Assembly: GCA_028095005.1 (NCBI GenBank)
Contig: CM051459.1
Location: 17,036,699 to 17,100,698 of the forward strand
DNA length: 64,000 nt
Origin: Rhynchospora pubera
Lineage: Eukaryota > Streptophyta > Magnoliopsida > Poales > Cyperaceae
Direction of reading: 5' to 3'
Below the pieces are notes generated by a model. The model was not told where the DNA came from. It worked only from the letters and a program-made list of their open reading frames with translations, and made no database searches. Position numbers and translations under genes: made by a program. Below are positions 50,127-60,309 of this stretch, one piece after another; within the stretch, counting starts at the first letter, position 1, and each line of letters starts with the position of its first letter.

Positions 50127-50324
50127 CCGAAATTTTAAAAAATAATATTAAAATAATATAATCCAATAAAATTAATATCAATTTAATCAGTTTAATATAA
50201 ATAGTATCGTAAGATCGGAATCCTGGATTCCGAACGTTAGATCGGATTCCTGGATTCCGATCTAACGTTAGATCGGATTCTGGGATTCCGATCTAACGTT
50301 AGATCGGATTCTGGGATTCCGAAC
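50127..50324 (+). repeat. Left TIR of the Mutator-like element
   Basis: About 198 bp matching the complement of 57767-57964. The outer 100 bp are AT-rich. The inner part is a run of palindromic units, GTTAGATCGG and CCGATCTAAC around GATTCTGGGATTC or close variants. Confidence 0.88.
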
Positions 50325-50811
50325 AGTGCTGTAACTGCTCAATTTTGTCTTTTTCATGGTTTTATTATAAAAATTAATTAAATATATGAAATTTTAATAT
50401 TAAATTAATATATTATGAAATTTTAGTAATATATTTTGAAGATAAGATATTAAATTAATATATTTTATTTTACTTCTATTATAAACATTAATTAAATATA
50501 TAAAATTTTAATATTAAATTAATATATTATAAAATTTTTGTCGTTTGTTTAGAACCGGATTTTTGATATTTTGAAGAATGTTAGTATAATATAATTCTAT
50601 ATTATGAATAATATTTTAATATTTAAAGTTTTGATATTAATTTGATATGGATGGTTTTATTTTTAATATTAAAAATTTTCAATTTTGTTAAATGTTGTAC
50701 ATAATAAGTACATAATACTTTATGTAATAATTTATTTATGGCAATAATTATAATATAAACTTATAATTAAATATTAGATTTATTTCATTTAATTCATAAT
50801 ATAAAAATACA
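50325..50811. other. AT-rich spacer inside the Mutator-like element
   Basis: Repeated ATTAATATATT and TAAATATA motifs. No gene. It separates the left TIR from the nested MITE. Confidence 0.5.
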
Positions 50812-51010
50812 GGAATTATAAGTGTCATCATCGGCAAATATACCATCCCAGCCTTCGGTAAATACAAAGTGAACATATACCGTAAATAAGCTGAACATAT
50901 AGTCGATCTAAGTGTTCACTTAGACCGGCAAATATAAACTTATTTGTTTGTATGTGTTCACTTAGATCGTTTATATGTTCACTTTGTTTTATGTATATGT
51001 TCACCATTAG
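50812..51010. mobile_element. MITE, GTGAACATATA family, copy 2 (right end cut)
   Basis: It begins GGAATTATAAGTGTCATC, the complement of the right end at 39614, and keeps the CATCCCAGCC and AAAGTGAACATATA motifs. The right terminus is missing or decayed. It lies within the Mutator-like element, either inserted there or carried along. Confidence 0.65.
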
Positions 51011-51202
51011 AAGAAGAATTGAATTTTGTAACCATAATATAGATTAGCACACTAAAATAAAAGAAAGGGAAAAATACATGAAAATCATAATATAATTTAG
51101 CACACTAAAATAATATAAAAGGAAAAATGTACATAAAAAACCATAATATAAATGAACACACCAGGGTACTTAAAAACAAAGTAATAAATAAACTTAGAGA
51201 TC

Positions 51203-52171
51203 TTAATCATCTACATGTTGCAGAATTTCCTCCCACCAGGGTTGATCTTCTTCCGCATTCATTTCTTGTTGATTACTGGCACCATGGTTGTCGGCGAATT
51301 GAGCGGCCTCGTTCCAGAAAGCGGCATCAGGTTGTTGTTCATTACTGGCACCGTGGTTTTCAGCGAGTTGAGCTGCTTCGTTCCAAAAAGCCTCATCATT
51401 TTCTTGTTGATTATTCGCAGACGGGTTGTCTGCGAATTGAGCGGCTTCGTTCCAGAAAGCTGCCTCGGCTTCTTGTTGCTCAATCTCAGCCATTCTAGCT
51501 ACTGCAATTTTGCGTTGTTCATCTCTCTTCTTGATCTTGATTAGGCTCTCCTTAATTTTTTTTCCAATTTTTTCTTGTTGCAACCTCCGGCTCTCTTCGG
51601 CGGCCTTTTCTTCCATTCTTCTCCTTTCGAACCATTGTTCTTTCACTCTGAATCTCTTTACAATTTCATCCCTCTCTTCTTGTTTTTTGTGTTCATCGTA
51701 GTGGTCACGCAAAATGGTATCTTTGAAATTGAAAACCTGACCACACTTTGTACAACTCACTGTGTGGTCTCCACGAAAATCGTATATGCTTTCGTAAACA
51801 ATCATGGGTGTAGGATCTGGTTTCCACGGTTTGAGTTCCGGCATGGGTTCAGGTTCTGTGTAGTACTTTTTATAGAGTTCAGAGTTGCTCGACTCAGGTT
51901 TAGTAAGGTAATGTCGCAATCTCTCCCTGCGGTCTCTTTCTGGGCCACCATGAATGTGCCACTGATAGTGGGTGTATAATGGCCACTCGCCACCATATTG
52001 CGAATGGATATTGTAGTCGAATTTGCGGTAACATTTATTACATATCGCATGATAATCTCCTTTTTCGATCTCATTTGGATTGGCAGGGGAATGTGTGTAA
52101 TTTGGCAAGTACTCATGTCGAGTAGATGGCCATTCCCGCACTTCACTGTTGGAGGTATTTCCTTTCTCCAT
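51203..52171 (-). CDS. Unknown protein with two zinc fingers and three 23-residue repeats
   Basis: An intact single-exon frame of 322 residues; I do not recognise the family. Residues 44-72 hold C-x2-C-x20-H-x3-H and residues 140-161 hold C-x2-C-x13-H-x3-H, the second a canonical C2H2 spacing (CTKCGQVFNFKD). Residues ~162-235 are very rich in Lys, Arg and Glu and look coiled-coil. Residues ~238-306 are three 23-residue repeats starting AAFWNEAAQFA, EAFWNEAAQLA and AAFWNEAAQFA. The protein ends in an acidic tail (WWEEILQHVDD). It lies inside the Mutator-like element, downstream of the PMD gene on the same strand, with its own TATA box. It could be a captured host gene or an element protein that binds DNA. 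An open frame of this length with clear motifs is unlikely to be chance. Confidence 0.75.
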   Translation of the reverse strand: MEKGNTSNSEVREWPSTRHEYLPNYTHSPANPNEIEKGDYHAICNKCYRKFDYNIHSQYGGEWPLYTHYQWHIHGGPERDRRERLRHYLTKPESSNSELYKKYYTEPEPMPELKPWKPDPTPMIVYESIYDFRGDHTVSCTKCGQVFNFKDTILRDHYDEHKKQEERDEIVKRFRVKEQWFERRRMEEKAAEESRRLQQEKIGKKIKESLIKIKKRDEQRKIAVARMAEIEQQEAEAAFWNEAAQFADNPSANNQQENDEAFWNEAAQLAENHGASNEQQPDAAFWNEAAQFADNHGASNQQEMNAEEDQPWWEEILQHVDD

Positions 52172-52234
52172 GGTAGTGAATGTTGAAGAAAGAAGGATTG
52201 AGTGGGTGTGACATATTTTTGCTGAGGAAGAATA

Positions 52235-52242
52235 ATTTTATA
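52235..52242 (-). promoter_or_regulatory. TATA box of the zinc-finger gene
   Basis: TATAAAAT on the minus strand, 64 bp before the start codon at 52171. It lies between the gene and the 61-bp minisatellite. Confidence 0.6.
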
Positions 52243-52292
52243 GATCAGTTTAGACTTGCAATTATTTAAAATTAATAAATATAATGTGATAT

Positions 52293-52598
52293 CTTTTCAG
52301 ACTTTATCAGAATACGTTTGTCATTTTGCATAGCTTAGGTAGGCATCAGTATACTTTTCAGACTTTATCAGAATACGTTTGTCCTTTTTGCATAGCTTAG
52401 GTAGGCATCAGTATACTTTTCAGACTTTATCAGAATACGTTTGTCCTTGTTGCAGTGCTTAGGTAGGCATCAGTATACTTTTGAGCTTTTATCAGAGCAC
52501 GCCTGTCCTTTTGCAGTCCTTAGGTAGGCATCAGTATACTTTTGACCTTTTATCAGAGCACGCCTGTCCTTTTGCAGTTCTTTTCCAGACTTTATCAG
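52293..52598. repeat. Minisatellite, ~61-bp unit, five copies
   Basis: Units start at 52293, 52354, 52416, 52478 and 52539, with a partial sixth. Each has CTTTTCAGACTTTATCAG (or a GAGC variant), a TTTGTCC segment, and CTTAGGTAGGCATCAGTATA. It sits directly upstream of the zinc-finger gene promoter. Confidence 0.9.
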
Positions 52599-52882
52599 TT
52601 GCATGAATTTAATGACATTAAAAATTAATTAAATAAAATTATTTAATAATTTGACTTAATTTAATGTAATAAAATCTTATTTAGTTGTTTGAAGTAATTA
52701 ATTTAATTTAATTTCATTTAGTTAATTTAATTTGATTGAGCTATTATTTTTTTAACTACTTTAATTTAATTTACAAAACAATATAAATTATTAATTTAAT
52801 TTTACAATTTTAATTAAAATATAATTATTAATTTACTTAAATTGAAAACAGTAAAAAAAAAAGAAAAAGTATTGATTTGATT

Positions 52883-53255
52883 GTGTGACTATCTTGGTCC
52901 TTTGTCATTTTTGTTTTGAACAAATGGTACATCTAAAAATTTTGAAATTTAAGTTTAGGAAAATTCGTCCGCCAATTAACAGCTCAGTATTTTTGTTAGA
53001 ATTTTTCAGAGCGTATTTCATATTTTTGTAGCGCCAAACTTTTCGAATCTAGAGCTGTTTTTTCAGTTCAAAGTGTGACTATCTTGGTCCTTTGTCATTT
53101 TTGTTTTGAACAAATGGTACGCCTAAAAATTTTGAAATTTAAGTTTAGGAAAATTCGTCCGCCAATTAACAGCTCAGTATTTTTGTTAGAATTTTTCAGA
53201 GCGTATTTCATATTTTTCTAGCGCCAAACTTTTCGAATCTAGAGCTGTTGAAAGT
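52883..53255. repeat. Tandem duplication, 190-bp period
   Basis: GTGTGACTATCTTGGTCCTT starts at 52883 and again at 53073, and the copies are nearly identical. A third start (GTGTGACTATCT) occurs at 53254 before the repeat fades. It is in the spacer between the two genes of the element. Confidence 0.88.
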
Positions 53256-53462
53256 GTGACTATCTCGTACTTAGGTGTGATAGCGCCAAACTTCATATTT
53301 TTCAAAGCGTTTGTCGTACTTAGGTGTTTCGTACTCGTTGTGATTGGTCCTAATTAGTTTTTAGTTATTATAAAATACAAATAAATATAGAAGTCATAAA
53401 TATAGAACTCATAAATATATAAGTCATACATAAGTAAATAAAATATAAAATACAAATAAATC

Positions 53463-55906
53463 CTAAATATGTCCAGTACGGTGGATCCACCTCCCCTCAC
53501 CAGGGGACCAAATATACGGAGGACCTGGCGGCTGACGGGGGTCTCGTCCGCGAGCAAGTCCGATAGGTGGTGGACGAGGAGCCATCTGAGGAGTGGAATG
53601 ACGAGGCGGTGCACTAGAAGAAGAGGCTCCGCCATATGTCTGACCAAATGGACCATAGCTCTGACCGAAAGGAGATGGATGAACTGGAGGTGTGTACGGC
53701 TCGTCCAAATGTACTCCAATGGATGACAAAAAAGCGTCACCCGGGCTCAAGATAGGCTCGCCCTGAGAATATGGTGGTGGTCCAGGTGGATACTGTGTCG
53801 GATACTGTGTCTGGTATGGTGGGTACTGGGTCTGGTACTCATAATGGGTAGGTGGGTCTGGATATGGACCAGGAGGTGGGCCTGGTGGTGTCGGTAACTC
53901 GCCAGTGGATATGGGTGGCTGTGTAAATGGGTGGATGGGCGGTTGTGTGGATGGCTGACTCTCTGTCCGTCTGTTCCGCACAATAGGCTGGCTGGGTCTC
54001 GGCTGATCAAAATATGTGTCCCAGTCGTGTAAAGTATACCCAGATGGCTGTTACATACAATGATATTACAAATAATATTAATATTATCAATAACAGAATA
54101 ATAAAAAATAATAATATTACAAATTTTAGGTTACCGTCATAAACTGCTGCTCCTCAAATCCAGGCTCTGGCGCGTGATCCTCCTCAGGCGAATCAGGTAT
54201 GGAGTCTATGTCTGTAGCTAGACCCTTCGACTCTAAAAGGTGAGGTAACCGATGCGGCTCCCCAACGAGCTCCAACTGCGTCCTGCAGCCCTTCAGCATC
54301 TCCTTCCCAATCCGTCTGAATCCTTTCTTCACCGCCCATGCACATGCTCGCAGAGCTTGCGTCAATATGTGCTTGACCTGTTTATTTGTTGTTAGTGACC
54401 AAAATACAATTCAATTCATTTTAATTGAGTAAAAAACTTACCATAGACACCCGCTCGGGCGCATCCTCTAGATAGGTCATCCGGCTAGCTGGAATCTGCT
54501 GTGCTACTCCCGGAATGGGGACAAGATGAGCACCTCCATGTATCCGCATCCATCTATCGTACGCGGGCAAAATATCGTCACTCCATGGCCGCGCCTCTGC
54601 CACCTCGACCTGCGTCGTGTCGGCCCACATCGCAACCTCTACTGAGAAAAGGTCCTGCAAATCCCTCTGCCGAAATGTGTTGTGCCGGTACTGTAACAAA
54701 GCCTCCATCCTCCTCCAAGCCTGTTTTTTTAGGTCATATGTAATGCACGTATTATAAATATTTCAATTTAAATCACGAAGGTGAAAAGAATAACGTACCG
54801 TAGGAAGAGGAGGCGGAACAGTCTGGAACAACATGAACTGATGCATCACCCGATCGGCATAGTGCCACGCCACGACCCAGAAATGGATGCATGGAACGCG
54901 GAGCCGGTAGTACCTCTGCTCGTAGCGGGCATAAGGAGGCATGACCACCTGTCTGAGCTCATCCTCATATGGCCGCCACACCACGTGTGCATGCTCCATC
55001 TTCATTAGTACGTCTCGAGCGTACTCAATACCGCTGCGAACGGGACCTTTCACCTTTTTCGACCTCAGCCGTGTCGTCCATTGCCTGCCAAATCATTACA
55101 ATTATCATGATTTCAATTGTTAAACTAAGTAATTAATTTTAAATTACGTAATTTAATTTGTTTACAATTATGAGTAATTTAATTTTAATTTGTTTATAAT
55201 TCTGACTAATTTTAATTGTTTAACTAACTAATTTCAAATAACGAATTTGGATTAATTTTAACTAATTAATTATTACCTATCAAATTTGTTTACCAAAATT
55301 TTGATTATAATTTTTAAACAAACAAATTGATGTTATATTACAATATTTCATTTATTTTATTTAAAAAAAATATTATACCTCCCATACGGCGGACATCTCT
55401 CAACTGACGGCTTCCCCCAACCTTGAAAACTTTTCGTAACGGACGGGCAACAAAGCAATAACCGGGTGTACGACCACAACTGAAGCAGTAGCCACGGAGC
55501 AGGAACCTTCTGAGCGCCATTTGCCAGGACTGCCAAGTCCAGGCCGCGGTATAACATAGCAAGTGTGGCCGCACCCCAGTTATATCTAACTGAATCCGAT
55601 GCATGAACATCCTGCAAATAAGAAAAAATATTTTTCGTTAGTTGCAAACTAAGTTATCCAAGTTAGTACTAATGTAAGAGATGTTCTTAATATTTAAAAT
55701 TACTAACCCGAAGTAACTCCAGATAAAAACAAGGAACAAAATCTCCTGTGGTATCTGGAAACATCTCGCAACCCATCAACTCCAACACCAGGGCCCGAGT
55801 GTATCTATCGATCCTATCTGCGTCCTCTGACCCAGGTCCCTGTGCCCACATATCACGCAGTTTCCCAAACTGTACTGCGTGAAGTTTCCTGCATTACATA
55901 AACATT

Positions 55907-55948
<42 letters not shown>

Positions 55949-56853
55949 CAGCATATCTCAAAATTTAAATTAAATTTTAAAACGTTTGTTACCTCCCAGC
56001 ACGTCGATCAGTCGCCCTCTCTCTGAAGCAATCTAGAACATCCTCCATAAGAGTGTCCCGTGGCAATGCAAAGTCGGCTAGCTTCTGCACATCGTCGTAA
56101 TCAGTACGACCGGTCACCGGTCGTCCAGTCGTAGGCAAGCCAAAAATGAAGGCGACATCCTGCAAATTTTATTTACATTTTTTATTAAACAACAAAAAAA
56201 AATAAATAAATAAATAGCTACCAACAGAACTTGGAAAAAATAATACCTCAAGAGTAACGGTCATCTCGCCTACGCGGGGAAAGTGGAACGTGTGGGTCTC
56301 GGGCCTCCAGAACATGGCTAGACCCTGTATCATGGAACGATCCAATGGCATGTGACCTAACTCAACGAAATGAATAAGACCCAATCTCACAAGACGCTGG
56401 TCCACCTCCTCGGTTCGTATCATTTTTGCCTTATGCATTTCGGGCGTCAACGCCTAAATAAGTTAAAAAACATATTATTTACTATATATACTATTAACTA
56501 TATACAAAAATTAACTACATAAATTAAAAATTTTTATTATTTCCTTAAACCCTAAACCCTATACCCTAAATAATTTAAAAAATAAATTATTTCCTATATA
56601 TACTATTAAAATATATATATATAAAAAAGAATTAACTATATAAATAAAAAAAAACTTACTCGTACGCCTCGAAGCTCAGACTGACTGAGATGCAGAAGCT
56701 GATCAGCAGGAAGAGGAACGGGGGGGGGGGGGGGGCAGCAGGGGGGGCAGATGAAGAAGCGCCAGGATCTCCTCCTGATGTAGATGCGCCAGGATCTCCT
56801 CGACGCCTCGTGGATCGACGTGGATCCTCTGGTATTCTTCTTCGCGGTGGCAT
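53463..56853 (-). CDS. Plant mobile domain (PMD, MAIN/MAIL-like) protein in a transposon
   Basis: Nine coding exons: 56853-56660, 56453-56247, 56159-55993, 55888-55708, 55611-55379, 55084-54799, 54720-54442, 54377-54135 and 54047-53463. All borders are GT..AG and exons 2-9 join in phase, giving about 790 residues in all. The PMD signature runs across exons 2-3: MFWRPETHTFHF, GEMTVTLE, DVAFIFGLPTTGRPVTG. Exon 9 encodes a Pro/Tyr/Gln-rich tail of about 190 residues. PMD proteins (MAIN, MAIL1, PP7-long-form relatives) work with PP7L in silencing and genome stability; PMDs are also known on plant transposons. One flaw: a run of 16 G (56720-56735) leaves exon 1 one base short, or two too long, for the downstream frame. 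This is a real frameshift or a homopolymer sequencing error. Otherwise the gene looks intact. Confidence 0.85.
55913..55946. repeat. (TA)17 microsatellite in a PMD intron
   Basis: An uninterrupted AT dinucleotide run lies between PMD exons 3 and 4. Confidence 0.95.
56720..56735. repeat. G16 homopolymer in PMD exon 1
   Basis: Sixteen G on the plus strand encode part of a proline stretch on the minus strand. A second G7 run follows at 56741. The run breaks the reading frame of the PMD gene as given. Confidence 0.95.
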
Positions 56854-57757
56854 TTCGACTGTTACTGTAATTAAAATTTAATAAAGTATAAAATCTATAA
56901 AAATTTCGGCAGCATCTCCCCTGTACCGGTAGAGTTTTCCAAAAAATCAGAACCCAATTAGAACCCAATTTCAACCCAATTTGAACCCAACCCAACCCAA
57001 TTTCATTCCAATTTGAACCCAACCCAATTTGAATAAATCATTCAAATTTTACAATCATTGCATTTCACAAACCATTTCACAAGTATCAATGAATCAATAA
57101 TTCAAACATTGCATTTCAAACATTGCATTTCACAATTTTACAATCATTGCATTTCACAATTTTACAATCCATCAATCAATCTACAAGCAATTCACAAACA
57201 TTTCTATTCAAACAATAATAAAATAAACATATAAAAAAGCTAACCTGGAGTAGAAAGGAATTGACTCTCTTCTAAACAATTTTTTACCTACATTTTTAAT
57301 TAATACCATCAATTATTATCATTTTTCTAATTTTTCCCATATTTAATTATCAAAATCTTAATTATTAAAAGCAAAAAAAAATAAATAAATTAATTACACA
57401 TAAATTTTCATATGAATTTTTCTTATTTTTCGGTATTTTTAAAATAATTTTACAATTTATTATCTATTTTTCTAATTAATTAAGTAGTGAATAAACAAAT
57501 AAAAAGACAAAAAATATATCCAATATAATTAATAAATTACATACAAATTTTTTCTGATTTTTTTCTGATTTTTTCAGATTTTTTGAATATTTTTCCAATA
57601 TTTTCCTATTTTTTTATTTAATTAACTAAATTAAAAACTAATAAACTAAATAAATAAATAATTAAATTAAAAAAAAAACTTACTGTTCTCGTCGAAGAAG
57701 CGCGTCCGAGAGCGAGAGCGAAGGCAGCGAAATTAGATCGGAAACCCCTTATATATA
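56854..57757 (-). promoter_or_regulatory. PMD promoter, leader exon and leader intron, starting at the right TIR
   Basis: On the minus strand TATATATAAG (57757-57748) lies at the inner edge of the right TIR. The leader exon ends at 57684 before GTAAGTTT; the leader intron runs 57683-56865 and ends TTACAG, followed by 11 bases and the start codon at 56853. The intron contains several AACCCAATTT repeats near 56950-57030. Confidence 0.65.
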
Positions 57758-57766
57758 TAAAGGTTA

Positions 57767-57964
57767 GATCGGAATCCCAGAAACCGATCTAACGTTAGAT
57801 CGGAATCCCAGAATCCGATCTAACGTTAGATCGGAATCCGGGAATCCGATCTAACGTTCGGAATCCAGGATTCCGATCTTACGATACTATTTATATTAAA
57901 CTGATTAAATTGATATTAATTTTATTGGATTATATTATTTTAATATTATTTTTTAAAATTTCGG
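57767..57964 (-). repeat. Right TIR of the Mutator-like element
   Basis: Complement of 50127-50324 with about two differences. The palindromic GATCGG/CCGATC units of its inner half lie just upstream of the PMD TATA box. Confidence 0.88.
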
Positions 57965-58064
57965 GAAATTATTCCTATTAAGCGGTGAGAAGGCAGCATG
58001 CCAGAATCTGCAATTCTGCATCATTGGTCTACCTGGGTCAAAAATGGATCTGATTATCTCCAAG

Positions 58065-58335
58065 CTGGACTGCAAATTGGGATCGAATGCTTTCTTCAAG
58101 TAAAAGTCATGATTCGTTGACAATATTTTGTCTTGTAATTATGACAATTTTTAAAAACAAGTTAAATAAAATATTAAAATAAAATATGACATATTGGTGA
58201 CCTTATAAGTTATAACTTGGTTGTGCATCGAATTTCCTACATTTTGTGTCATATGTCATATGATATGTATGATCAAATATCGAAAAATACTAATTGCTAT
58301 TGTAATTAATTTTTGACTCGTGTCGTGAATGGTAA
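58065..58335 (+). repeat. Dispersed repeat copy 2 (pair with 47560)
   Basis: Same orientation as 47560-47815 and shares AAATTGGGATCGAATGCTTT and TTGTAATTAATTTTT. With the first copy it brackets the whole transposon cluster. Confidence 0.7.
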
Positions 58336-58686
58336 GAAAAATGCTACAGTCAAACAAATTTTGATTCGGTAAAACTTAACAATAGCCGTCAAGGAGTTAA
58401 TACTTAATATATGCAACTTTTGACAGTGGCACCTAAGAAGATCCTTGCATAATGCATATTAAAATCAAATCACGCCTCAGAAAAATACATAATAAAATAT
58501 GAATTGTTTTTATTCCTCAAACAAATGGTTCTAGTTGCACGGAAAGATCAAATGGCAACAGAACCAACGTAAGTACAGTATCAGTATCAGGAAAAAAAGA
58601 ACACGCCAAAATCAAAAGATCACTTATTCATACATCTACTGATCCACAACTCATAAGCCACAACAAAAGTAAAGCCAAAACATTAA

Positions 58687-60075
58687 TCAAGGTTCAGTGT
58701 CAGCAGCACAGTGCTTGGTGCAGAAGCACCGACGGCGAAAACCTCGGCACTTACCGCCTTGGAAGCCTTCGGTCTTGCAAACGTTAGCACAGTTGCTGTG
58801 ACGGACGCACGTTCCCTTGAACTTGTGGCTTTGAGACTCGCAAGTTCTTGCCTCCACAGCTGCTGGCCCCATCTCTTTTGTGCAACACAAAAAAATCATG
58901 CGAAACAAAATGTTAGATATTGTGCATATCAAATGCAAAATATGAACACTGCTGATCTATGCGTCATTGTTTTATATTTTTATTTCACTCTTGTGTATTG
59001 GTTACTTTTATTTTTTGTGAGAATGACTATATAGTGCGTTATAGTTGCTCTGCATTGAAGTTGTTATTTGGATTCCTGTAGTTTTTGAGGCTCGTAATTG
59101 TATCAAGTTAAAATTTGGAATAAGTTTCTACGTACTAGCCTTTTTTGATTGGACATATCAACATAACACTGTATATACTCTTTTTTTTTCCGTTTTTTTT
59201 ATGGAAACAAAAAAGAGTTGTGTTTTAGATAACACATACAATTATTTCATAATAAGTCCCTTGCACAATTTTTCATTTAAAAAAAAAGCCCAGTACGCAC
59301 TTGCAAGACTTATTAGCCTTTTTATAGGATTTGTAAGTAAACAATTTTCTGGATATTTTTTATGTAATAGCGGCGGATTCAGAGTGTCAAACAAGTATAG
59401 TCGCAAAAAGAAAAAAAAAAGACGCTTATCTTTCTCATTAGATGCTTTAACTCTAGACAAACTTCATATGTGCTTAATAAATTATATTCTTAGAAGGAAA
59501 AAAAAAACAAAATAATTATAATTAATGAATCAAAATTCAGCTTTAAATCTTCCCCTGTTTTGGATAAATTAATCCCTGTATCATCTTATGTATGAACTTA
59601 TGCATTACAAAGAAAAAAAAAAGTATCTAAAAAAGCATGTGCATATACAAATATTGCTCAAAATTTGGACGCATATAGGATTCCTTATTGAGCATCTAAA
59701 CTCTTCGATTTGATGATGGAATACATGTGTTTAAATTTAAAAATGCAAATTTCAGACATTAAATTGCTACTTCAAAAAAAAAAAAAAATTTTGTTCGGAC
59801 TCTATTGTCCGGGATAGAAATGAAGTATCTGAACTCTATTGAGATTAAATTATCATCGAGCGTTTTGAGACTATAACATGTCACCTTTTGTATTACAATT
59901 AAACTAATTTCATGAGCTAGCTATTCGAGTTTTGATTGCTACTTCATAGCTAGTAGCCTGGTACGTAATTATTAACCAAAAAATGGGGGGAAAAAAAGGG
60001 AAAGGGAAAACCAGATGCGATGAGCGGCAGCAAGAGGAGAAAGAAGGTGGAAAAGAGCCTCTGAGTGCGTTCCAT
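58687..60075 (-). CDS. Plant defensin (gamma-thionin), two exons
   Basis: Exon 1 (60075-60012) encodes a 21-residue hydrophobic signal peptide start (MERTQRLFSTFF, then Leu-rich). Exon 2 (58874-58687) encodes the rest. The junction is GT..AG in phase 1, as usual for defensins, and the precursor is 83 residues. The mature part begins near RTCESQSHKFKG and has the eight cysteines in classic spacing C-x10-C-x5-C-x3-C-x9-C-x6-C-x-C-x3-C. The gamma-core is GGKCRGFRRRC. A six-residue tail (AADTEP) follows the last Cys. Defensins are secreted antimicrobial peptides; target and expression are unknown here. The 1.1-kb intron (58875-60011) is long for this family. Confidence 0.93.
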
Positions 60076-60148
60076 TAGAAACAAAACTAATTTTGAGAGA
60101 TAAAAGTTGCCAATTGGGAAGATGGTGCCTCCTCTAGGTATGGTTGTA

Positions 60149-60156
60149 CTTATATA
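60149..60156 (-). promoter_or_regulatory. TATA box of the defensin gene
   Basis: TATATAAG on the minus strand, about 74 bp before the start codon at 60075. Confidence 0.6.
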
Positions 60157-60309
60157 GTAGTTGTCACTAAAGGGTTCTAAAGATTGAACCATGTAATGAA
60201 AAGAAACAAGGAAAATGCAGTGCGATTTAGTGGTACGTCTTTTTTGGACCCCACGTATATGATGATAATTTTGCCTGAGATTATTCAAGGATGGTTGAAT
60301 TAAAAGAAA

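Larger units (their letters stand above)
50127..57964. mobile_element. Mutator-like element, 7838 bp, carrying PMD and zinc-finger genes
   Basis: TIRs of about 198 bp run inward from 50127 and from 57964, both starting CCGAAATTTTAAAAAATAAT, with about two mismatches. GAAATTATT is duplicated exactly outside them (50118-50126 and 57965-57973). A 9-bp target site with long TIRs is the Mutator hallmark. Inside are two minus-strand genes: a single-exon zinc-finger/repeat protein (51203-52171) and a nine-exon plant-mobile-domain protein (53463-56853). No MURA-type DDE transposase was recognised, so it either depends on another element or uses something not obvious here. Near-identical TIRs suggest a fairly recent insertion. 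Confidence 0.9.

Noticed and set aside
51127..51979. Several plus-strand frames across the zinc-finger gene
   Set aside because: They are antisense shadows of the 322-residue minus-strand frame and contain no motif.
53469..53726. Plus-strand open frame of 85 codons over PMD exon 9
   Set aside because: It is a shadow of the GC-rich proline-coding exon on the minus strand, which has splice and phase support.
50127..57964. Idea that the element encodes a MURA transposase
   Set aside because: No DDE or SWIM-type motif was found in the remaining non-coding parts, which are AT-rich and repeated.
59045..59515. 156-codon plus-strand frame in the defensin intron
   Set aside because: Low complexity, ends in poly-lysine from A-runs, no family resemblance, and AT-rich chance frames are common here.
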